Part shown: in pieces, positions 58,464-64,000 of the stretch | Position numbering within the stretch: position 1 is the stretch's first letter | Layout of the letters: the number at the start of each line of letters is the position of its first letter | Assembly (NCBI GenBank): GCA_047517285.1 | Contig: JAKZTE010000004.1 | Coordinates: forward strand, 1 to 64,000 | DNA: 64,000 nucleotides | Direction: 5' to 3' | Source: UBA57 sp963577725 | GTDB taxonomy: Archaea; Thermoproteota; Nitrososphaeria; Nitrososphaerales; UBA57 | Notes under the pieces: model-generated | What the model saw: the letters and a program-made list of their open reading frames with translations, nothing else | Told to the model about the DNA's origin: nothing | Databases searched by the model: none | Program-made: the position numbers and the translations under genes

Positions 58464-60559
58464 CCAAGTAATATTATCAATGCGATAATTCCCATTGTAA
58501 AGACGAAGACATATTGTTCAGCAATACCTGTTTGAAGTTTTCTGATATTACGGGAAAGAAAGAGATTAAGATTAGCAATACGCGTAGCGCTGCCATCAAC
58601 TACATATTTGTCAAATTTACCTCCAATTTGTGAAGAGGTGATTGAATAATCAGGCACGGCAGTATTAAGTTTGGACAGAATTCCGGTTTCTATATATTTA
58701 TCTGTGAATTTTGACAATCTCAAGGAGCCATTAATGAAAACAATGTAATAAAGTGAATTAATGTACCAGCGATTTTCAAAAAAGCTGTGCAGCTTAGATA
58801 AAAGTGGAATGCTAGTAATTACTTGGTTAGGAGACATTCGGTTACTGATGTAGAACAAATAACTGAATCCACCTCCAATCAACACAGCAATAATAGAAGT
58901 CGATACAGCGATACGGTTAAGAGAAAATACGTGTTCGTGAATTTCCATATTAACTGCGTGTTCAAGATGACGTGCCAAGGAACCTTCAAGGAATACTTCA
59001 ACAGTAGGTCCAGTTAGACCAATGGCAACAGTAATTATTGCAAGAACTACATAAGGAGCGTACATTAAGATAGGAGCTTCACGAATATGTTTACCGCTAG
59101 ATTCCAGTTTTTTAATATATTTACTTGGTTTTCCAAAGAAGATCATGCCAATCATTCTAAAGCTATAAAACGCAGTCATGACCGCAGTGATGCTTGCTAT
59201 AGCATAAAGAGAGATGAGAGTCATAGAACTTTCTACACCAAGAATAGAAGCTAATATTGCATCTTTGCTCCAGAAACCGCTAAGAAGAGGAATACCAGCC
59301 AGTGAAGCGGCAGCTATCGTCATTGCAACAAAAGTTATAGGCATTTTAGTACGCAGACCTCCCATGTCAGTCATATACTTGGTATGGGTTGCGTGGATTA
59401 TTGCACCAGCTGCCATGAATAATCCAGCCTTGAATACTGCATGACTAGCGAGATGGAAGAATCCTGCAACATAACCTGCAATAAAATTAGAAGTCATCCC
59501 TGCAACTCCAAAGGCCAGCATCATATATCCAATCTGAGAGACAGTAGAATATGCAAGAACTTTCTTTAGTTCCTTAGCCACCATAGCTTGAGATGCCGCC
59601 AAGAATGCAGTAATTGCTCCAATCCAAGCAACAAATTCAAAGAATGGCATTATGGTAGCAACATTTTCTACAGCAGTAATAAAAATAGGACCAATACGTG
59701 CAATTAGAAAAACGCCAGCTTTGACCATTGTTGCTGCGTGAATTAAAGCAGATACAGAAGTTGGACCTGCCATAGCATCAGGTAACCACTCGTGCAATGG
59801 AAACTGTGCAGACTTTCCTATAGCTCCACCGAAGATGAATACAGCAACAGGAATCAATAATCCTGATTGTGCAAGATCTACAGCCCAACTATGGTTTTCC
59901 GATAATTTAACAAAATCAAAAGTTCCAGAGAAGAAGAACAGAGTAAGAATGCCAATAAGAAATGACACATCACCAACTCTTGTCATAAGAAAAGCTTTGC
60001 TACCGGCGTGCGTAGGTGAAAATGCAAGAGGTATTCCCCAGGCTTTTTTTCCGACAGTTCCGACGTAATCTTTCTTGAGGTCTTTGTTCCAGAAACTGAT
60101 CAGGCCATAAGAACATAAACCGACTCCTTCCCATCCAAAGAATAATTGAAGGAAATTATCGGAAAAGATAATGAGTTGCATGCTTCCGATAAAGAATACC
60201 ATCAGGAACCAATATCTGGTCATGTTTTCTTCTCCCTTCATGTAACCAAGACTGTAAATCATAATTGAGAATGATAGCCAGCCAACTATGTTTGACATTA
60301 GTATACTTAATGGGTCAGCTAGGACACCGGCGGTAATATCCAATGCAGCAATCCACATAACTTGGTGATGGAAGGTTTCTCCTGCAATTGCAAGAGGCAG
60401 CATCAATGCACAAAGAATAGCAGAAACTAGTGTCAGAGATATCGCATAATAATCTCGGATTTTGTTACCAGCACGGGCAACTACCGGCATTAATAATGCT
60501 CCAAGAATTGGAACGGCAAACACTAACCAAGGAATAAGAAGATTAATTTCTGCGGACAC
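58460..60559 (-). CDS. nuoL: Complex I subunit L
   Basis: 699 residues. About 14 antiporter-type helices plus a C-terminal extension with the long lateral (HL) helix region. The TM5 Glu is in 'FFGWEGVGLCSYGLISFW', 'FPLHEWLPDAMAGPTSVSALIHAATMV' (core 'HEWLPDAMAGPTSVSA') is the signature, and 'KVLAYSTVSQIGYMML' follows. It overlaps the flanking nuoM copies by one and four bases, so all three are coupled. Confidence 0.95.
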   Translation of the reverse strand: MSAEINLLIPWLVFAVPILGALLMPVVARAGNKIRDYYAISLTLVSAILCALMLPLAIAGETFHHQVMWIAALDITAGVLADPLSILMSNIVGWLSFSIMIYSLGYMKGEENMTRYWFLMVFFIGSMQLIIFSDNFLQLFFGWEGVGLCSYGLISFWNKDLKKDYVGTVGKKAWGIPLAFSPTHAGSKAFLMTRVGDVSFLIGILTLFFFSGTFDFVKLSENHSWAVDLAQSGLLIPVAVFIFGGAIGKSAQFPLHEWLPDAMAGPTSVSALIHAATMVKAGVFLIARIGPIFITAVENVATIMPFFEFVAWIGAITAFLAASQAMVAKELKKVLAYSTVSQIGYMMLAFGVAGMTSNFIAGYVAGFFHLASHAVFKAGLFMAAGAIIHATHTKYMTDMGGLRTKMPITFVAMTIAAASLAGIPLLSGFWSKDAILASILGVESSMTLISLYAIASITAVMTAFYSFRMIGMIFFGKPSKYIKKLESSGKHIREAPILMYAPYVVLAIITVAIGLTGPTVEVFLEGSLARHLEHAVNMEIHEHVFSLNRIAVSTSIIAVLIGGGFSYLFYISNRMSPNQVITSIPLLSKLHSFFENRWYINSLYYIVFINGSLRLSKFTDKYIETGILSKLNTAVPDYSITSSQIGGKFDKYVVDGSATRIANLNLFLSRNIRKLQTGIAEQYVFVFTMGIIALIILLG

Positions 60560-62088
60560 TATTTCATTCCTCCGAAAGCAGATTGAAGCAATGGAATAAG
60601 ACCATCAGTGATAACTGAAGGGAATATACCAAGTAGAAGAGTTAAAGCACAAAGAAATAGTAATGGAATGGTCATTAACAAAGAAGGATCTTTTATATTT
60701 TCAAAATCTTTTGGGAGTTTTCCAAAGAAGACTTTACGCATAGTAAGTAAAGCATAGCCTGCAGTTATCGGAGTTACAGCTAATGCCAGAGCAGCAATAA
60801 TTAACTTAGATGTAGAACCGCTTTCCAAAGCACCGCCAAATGCACCAGCAAATATCATCCATTCAGATTGAAAACCATTGGTAGGTGGAACTCCAACGAT
60901 AGCGAGAAAACCAATCATTGCAGCAATACCTGTTATAGGAAGTTTACTGCCAAGGCCTCCTAATTTTCGAATACTTCTGACACCTCCTGTTTGCATAATT
61001 ATAGAACCTGCTGCCATAAACAGCAGAGCTTTTCCAGTACCATGACTTACATAATGGAAAACTGATCCAGTTACACCAAGATAGTAAAGAGATCCCATAC
61101 CAAAGATGATATAGCCCATTTGACTGACGCTTGAATAAGCAAGTAGTCGTTTAATATCGTCTTGCGCATAAGCCATAATTCCTCCGTAAATCATAGTTAG
61201 TAATCCCCAGAGAGTAATGACTACAACAATACTTTGATAGACTGATGGAAGAATGAATACAAATATTCTAAGAAAGGCATAAGCGCCAATGCCAATCATG
61301 GCAGGAGAAAGTAATGCACTAATTGGAGTCGGGGATTCAGCATGTGCATATGGCAACCAAACATGAAGACCTGCAGCTGCTAGTTTCATAAGTAATCCGA
61401 AACTAATGGCAATTGCAACCCATACTCTAATCGAACTAGGTAATCCGCTTTCAGCTATTTCGACAAAGTTGAAGCTGCCGCCATAATATCCTACAGTCAA
61501 TATTCCAGCAAGTAAAGAAACTGCACCTACATGTGTCCATAAGAAATACATAACAGAGATTTTTGCTCTTTCGCCGTAACCGAATTCAGAGATTAAAAAG
61601 AATGATGGAATCAACATTAGTTCGAAGAAGATATAGAATTGAATTAAATTAGTTGCAAGTACCGTACCCAACATACCGGCGGCATAGATGACATAGAGAC
61701 TATAGTATAAAGCCATCTTTCGGTTGAAGGCATCTGCAGAGAATTTCTTATTAGTTTCACGGAATTCTTCTTTTACTCTATGTTCCATGTATGGCATAGA
61801 GTAAACTGCCAAAGTAGTTGATAAGATAAGTATGATTGCGGCAAATGGAAAACTTAGTCCGTCAAGATAAAGTCCAAAATTACCAATAGGGTTCCAAGAA
61901 TAGGTTTCCAGTCTTGTATTAGTGAATAATGAGCCATTATTGGACATTCCAGAATATAGCACTAGACCAGTACTATAGAGCATAATCAGGAATGCAAGCC
62001 ATCCAACATTCTTGCCCATACGCAAACCAACCAGATAAACTACTGGAGCGAGAATTATTGGTAAGAAAACAGCTTGGAGTAATAACAA
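60559..62088 (-). CDS. nuoM: Complex I subunit M-like (first ND4-type copy)
   Basis: 509 residues, about 14 membrane helices. The TM5 Glu is present in 'FYIFFELMLIPSFFLIS'. 'AAGLHVWLPYAHAESPTPISALLSP' (core 'HVWLPYAHAESPTP') and 'IKRLLAYSSVSQMGYIIFG' are ND4-type motifs. It diverges from the second copy at 56970-58463. The first residues form a normal first helix. 7 bp separate it from nuoK. Confidence 0.94.
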   Translation of the reverse strand: MLLLQAVFLPIILAPVVYLVGLRMGKNVGWLAFLIMLYSTGLVLYSGMSNNGSLFTNTRLETYSWNPIGNFGLYLDGLSFPFAAIILILSTTLAVYSMPYMEHRVKEEFRETNKKFSADAFNRKMALYYSLYVIYAAGMLGTVLATNLIQFYIFFELMLIPSFFLISEFGYGERAKISVMYFLWTHVGAVSLLAGILTVGYYGGSFNFVEIAESGLPSSIRVWVAIAISFGLLMKLAAAGLHVWLPYAHAESPTPISALLSPAMIGIGAYAFLRIFVFILPSVYQSIVVVITLWGLLTMIYGGIMAYAQDDIKRLLAYSSVSQMGYIIFGMGSLYYLGVTGSVFHYVSHGTGKALLFMAAGSIIMQTGGVRSIRKLGGLGSKLPITGIAAMIGFLAIVGVPPTNGFQSEWMIFAGAFGGALESGSTSKLIIAALALAVTPITAGYALLTMRKVFFGKLPKDFENIKDPSLLMTIPLLFLCALTLLLGIFPSVITDGLIPLLQSAFGGMK

Positions 62089-62095
62089 ACTCAGA

Positions 62096-62413
62096 TCAGC
62101 CTCGTAATCTCTTCAATTCTAGGACATCAATGTCGTTATTGAGCCTAAAAGCCTGAACAATAATAGCTAGGCCAACTGCTGCTTCAGTAGCAGCTAGTGC
62201 AATAGCAAACAACGAGAAGGTTTGGCCGGTGATCAATGGAGTGTCATGATATCTTGCAAAGGCAACAAAATTGATAATAGCTGCATTAATAATGATTTCA
62301 ACTGAGAATAGTAAGCGTATTGCATTTCGTTTTGCAATTAAACCATAGATACCTACACACAATAATGCTGATGATAAAATAAAGTAATTGATAAGAGGCT
62401 CCAACAGGTTCAC
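62096..62413 (-). CDS. nuoK: Complex I subunit K
   Basis: 105 residues, three membrane helices. The two buried glutamates used in proton translocation lie in 'LFSVEIIINAAIINF' and 'ALAATEAAVGLAI'. The start overlaps the nuoJ stop by four bases. Confidence 0.96.
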   Translation of the reverse strand: MNLLEPLINYFILSSALLCVGIYGLIAKRNAIRLLFSVEIIINAAIINFVAFARYHDTPLITGQTFSLFAIALAATEAAVGLAIIVQAFRLNNDIDVLELKRLRG

Positions 62414-62901
62414 CGATTTTCAAATTTTGCCATGGTAAGTGCGCCGATAATAGAAACAGCTAGAGCTAAACCAGTCAACTGAAGGATTAGCCAATAGTCG
62501 TTGATTAATTGTGAACCAATTTCATAAAAGTTAGGGATTGCTGTTGGATTAGGATATTGACTAGTTAAGCCAGATGAGAGAGAGAAATAAGTCATTGTAG
62601 AGAATAATAAAACTGCTGCAATGATGCCAAGAATTCTTTCGTTGCCGCCTGTTACATTTGCCCATTTTTCTCTGCGGACAAGCATGATAACGAAAACTAT
62701 TAGAATTGCAATTGAACCGACATAAACTAGAACTTGGAATATAGCAATGTAAAGAGAATCAAGAAGAATGAAGAGTCCTGCTACACCTAAAAAAGAAAGT
62801 GATAAAGCTACTGCGCCATAAACTAATTCACGAGATTCAAGAGCTAAGATAGCGAAGAAAACAGTAAGCAATGATACAACAAGAAAAACGACATCAGTCA
62901 T
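62410..62901 (-). CDS. nuoJ: Complex I subunit J
   Basis: 163 residues, five membrane helices. 'YVGSIAILIVFVIMLVRRE' contains the family's central TM3 with the pi-bulge region and a conserved Tyr ('QVLVYVGSIAIL'). It is between nuoI (8-base overlap) and nuoK. Confidence 0.95.
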   Translation of the reverse strand: MTDVVFLVVSLLTVFFAILALESRELVYGAVALSLSFLGVAGLFILLDSLYIAIFQVLVYVGSIAILIVFVIMLVRREKWANVTGGNERILGIIAAVLLFSTMTYFSLSSGLTSQYPNPTAIPNFYEIGSQLINDYWLILQLTGLALAVSIIGALTMAKFENR

Positions 62902-63394
62902 GATAAGCTACTCCATCATCAGAAATTAATTTTACATTTCCTTTCTTTTCAGGAAATACAGCGAGTTGGAACGGAGTATGAACTAATTTTCTTTTATCTG
63001 TCACAGATAGTTCATATTCAGGAGTCATAAACAAGCAATCAAAAGGACATGCGTCAACACAGAATCCACAGAAAACGCATCTGCCATAGTCTATTTGCGG
63101 CATAATATTTTTGGGATTTGTAGGCCAATTACCCTCAACTTGTACCATATCAATACAATCAGCGATATTTTCACAGGCGATGGCGCAAAGAGAACAGCCA
63201 GTACATTTGTCAGTATATAGGATGTGTCTTCCTTTGAATCCAGCGCTGCCAGTATTAGATTTTGCATCAAATGTATAACCTGATTCGATATCTAAGCGCT
63301 GTTCAGGATATCTCAAAGTCATACGTCTTTTGAATAGGTTTCGAAATCCTACAGCGAATGCCCCCAATATTCCGGAAATAAGTTTGTAGTTCAT
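62894..63394 (-). CDS. nuoI: Complex I subunit I (ferredoxin-like, two [4Fe-4S])
   Basis: 166 residues. Two ferredoxin motifs, 'CTGCSLCAIACENIADC' and 'CVFCGFCVDACPFDC', each bind a [4Fe-4S] cluster (N6a/N6b), electron carriers to the quinone site. The cluster has no nuoEFG in this window; ferredoxin-linked input is plausible but unproven. It overlaps nuoH by one base. Confidence 0.96.
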   Translation of the reverse strand: MNYKLISGILGAFAVGFRNLFKRRMTLRYPEQRLDIESGYTFDAKSNTGSAGFKGRHILYTDKCTGCSLCAIACENIADCIDMVQVEGNWPTNPKNIMPQIDYGRCVFCGFCVDACPFDCLFMTPEYELSVTDKRKLVHTPFQLAVFPEKKGNVKLISDDGVAYHD

Positions 63395-64000
63395 TAGATT
63401 ACACCAAGTGATGATTCAATTACTGCAATAAAGATATTAATAAATGATAATGCGATTAGCCAAGCCCATCCAATTCTAATTAATTGATCCATACGTAAAC
63501 GAGGAAGAACCGCGCGCGGAAATATTATTATAGTAATTACGAAAAACAATTTGCCTAGTAGCCAGACTATGGGGGGGAGAAAAGCAGGTCCATTCCATCC
63601 TCCTAAGAATAGTAGTGTAAAGAGTAAGGCAAGCGCATAGAACTTCATGTATACGCCAAGTTGTAATAAGCCAAAGTGCATTCCCGTGTATTCAGTCAAC
63701 CATCCAGAAACTATTTCAGTCTCGGCTTCAGGCAAGTCAAAAGGAATTCTTTCTAATTCAGAGAGAATGGTGATATAAAATATAATAGCTGCAAGAAATT
63801 GTGGAAATATAAACCACATATCTTTTTGCGCCTCTACAATTTTCATTAAATCGAAAGAGCCAGTAAGAATTACAATTCCTAAGATTGAGAGAAGCATAGG
63901 AATTTCATAAGCTGCAAGTTGATGCAGTGCTCTTAACCCGCCAATAAATGCAAATTTATTACTGCTAGCCCATGCCGCAATCAGAACAACCAGAGGACTG
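63394..64000 (-). CDS. nuoH: Complex I subunit H (5' end beyond window)
   Basis: About 202 C-terminal residues; the frame is open to the right edge of the window. 'LVVLIAAWASSNKFAFIGGLRALHQLAAYEIPM' is recognisable from 'ALHQLAAYEIPM', the quinone-chamber loop, followed by 'IPFDLPEAETEIVSGW' and 'RAVLPRLRMDQLIRIGWAWL' (core 'LPRLRMDQLIRIGW'). It holds the membrane part of the quinone cavity. The start codon lies outside. Confidence 0.95.
   Translation of the reverse strand, partial: SPLVVLIAAWASSNKFAFIGGLRALHQLAAYEIPMLLSILGIVILTGSFDLMKIVEAQKDMWFIFPQFLAAIIFYITILSELERIPFDLPEAETEIVSGWLTEYTGMHFGLLQLGVYMKFYALALLFTLLFLGGWNGPAFLPPIVWLLGKLFFVITIIIFPRAVLPRLRMDQLIRIGWAWLIALSFINIFIAVIESSLGVI

Overview
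This is a strongly AT-rich archaeal chromosome segment. The gene content points to the Nitrososphaerota (Thaumarchaeota), most probably a marine Nitrosopumilus-like lineage; that placement is an inference. The archaeal evidence is direct: S24e, S27ae, S6e, S28e, L24e, L7Ae and L18e, RNA polymerase subunits Rpo3, Rpo7 and Rpo10, Spt4, aIF2-gamma, aIF5B, GTP-dependent dephospho-CoA kinase, isopentenyl phosphate kinase and archaeal-type GluRS/PheRS. The lineage is suggested by a stand-alone 5S rRNA gene, tRNA genes with introns at non-canonical positions, a nuo cluster with two ND4-type subunits, and leaderless-looking promoters. No 16S/23S, amo or other lineage-defining gene lies in the window. 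No mobile element or CRISPR array was seen; it reads as core chromosome.

Layout. 1-1042: end of a glycosyltransferase and an acyl-CoA thioesterase. 1045-7393: aspartate-family amino acid genes (threonine synthase and homoserine kinase leftward; homoserine dehydrogenase, aspartate kinase, aspartate-semialdehyde dehydrogenase rightward) and an Lrp/AsnC regulator. 7466-9056: an overlapping metalloprotease-like / nucleotidyltransferase pair. 9063-16329 (leftward): L7Ae, S28e, L24e, Ndk, aIF5B, S6e, aIF2-gamma, PIN protein, Rpo7, Spt4, dephospho-CoA kinase, S24e, S27ae. 16523-22309: trpEGDCBA, tightly overlapped, without trpF. 22306-33195 (leftward): Rpo3, L18e, L13, S9, Rpo10, enolase, S2, mevalonate kinase, isopentenyl phosphate kinase, IPP isomerase 2, GGPP synthase, GluRS and a phosphodiesterase, which joins translation, transcription and membrane-lipid precursor synthesis. 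33299-36630: S13, S4, S11, GlmS. 36634-42353: a CDGSH protein, tRNA-Val, LarC, then a leftward operon peroxiredoxin, TusA, DsrE2-like, unknown, 5-formyl-THF cyclo-ligase, LarE, LarB. 42529-46131: unknown small protein, membrane SDR, two paralogous membrane proteins and a CarH-like B12-binding protein. 46179-49356: tRNA-Trp with two introns, PPAT, methionine aminopeptidase, zinc ribbon, DUF1512, 5S rRNA. 49455-55536: TrpRS, PheRS alpha and beta, a membrane-anchored cyclophilin, a candidate structured RNA, a second prenyl synthase. 55520-64000 (leftward): nuoH-I-J-K-M-L-M-N.

The most unusual items are these. Ribosomal proteins S24e and S4 carry identical 30-bp repeat arrays although they lie 25 kb apart on opposite strands, with decayed relatives in S6e and S27ae. 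The B12-binding protein has the Wx9EH and ExH signatures of CarH photoreceptors but no MerR domain. A three-cysteine LarE sits in an operon with TusA and DsrE2. Two tRNA genes have non-canonical introns. The peroxiredoxin/unknown divergent promoter has an 8-3-8 perfect palindrome. The trp leader holds a short ORF with a Trp codon. A ~150-200 nt structured region lies at 54417-54600.
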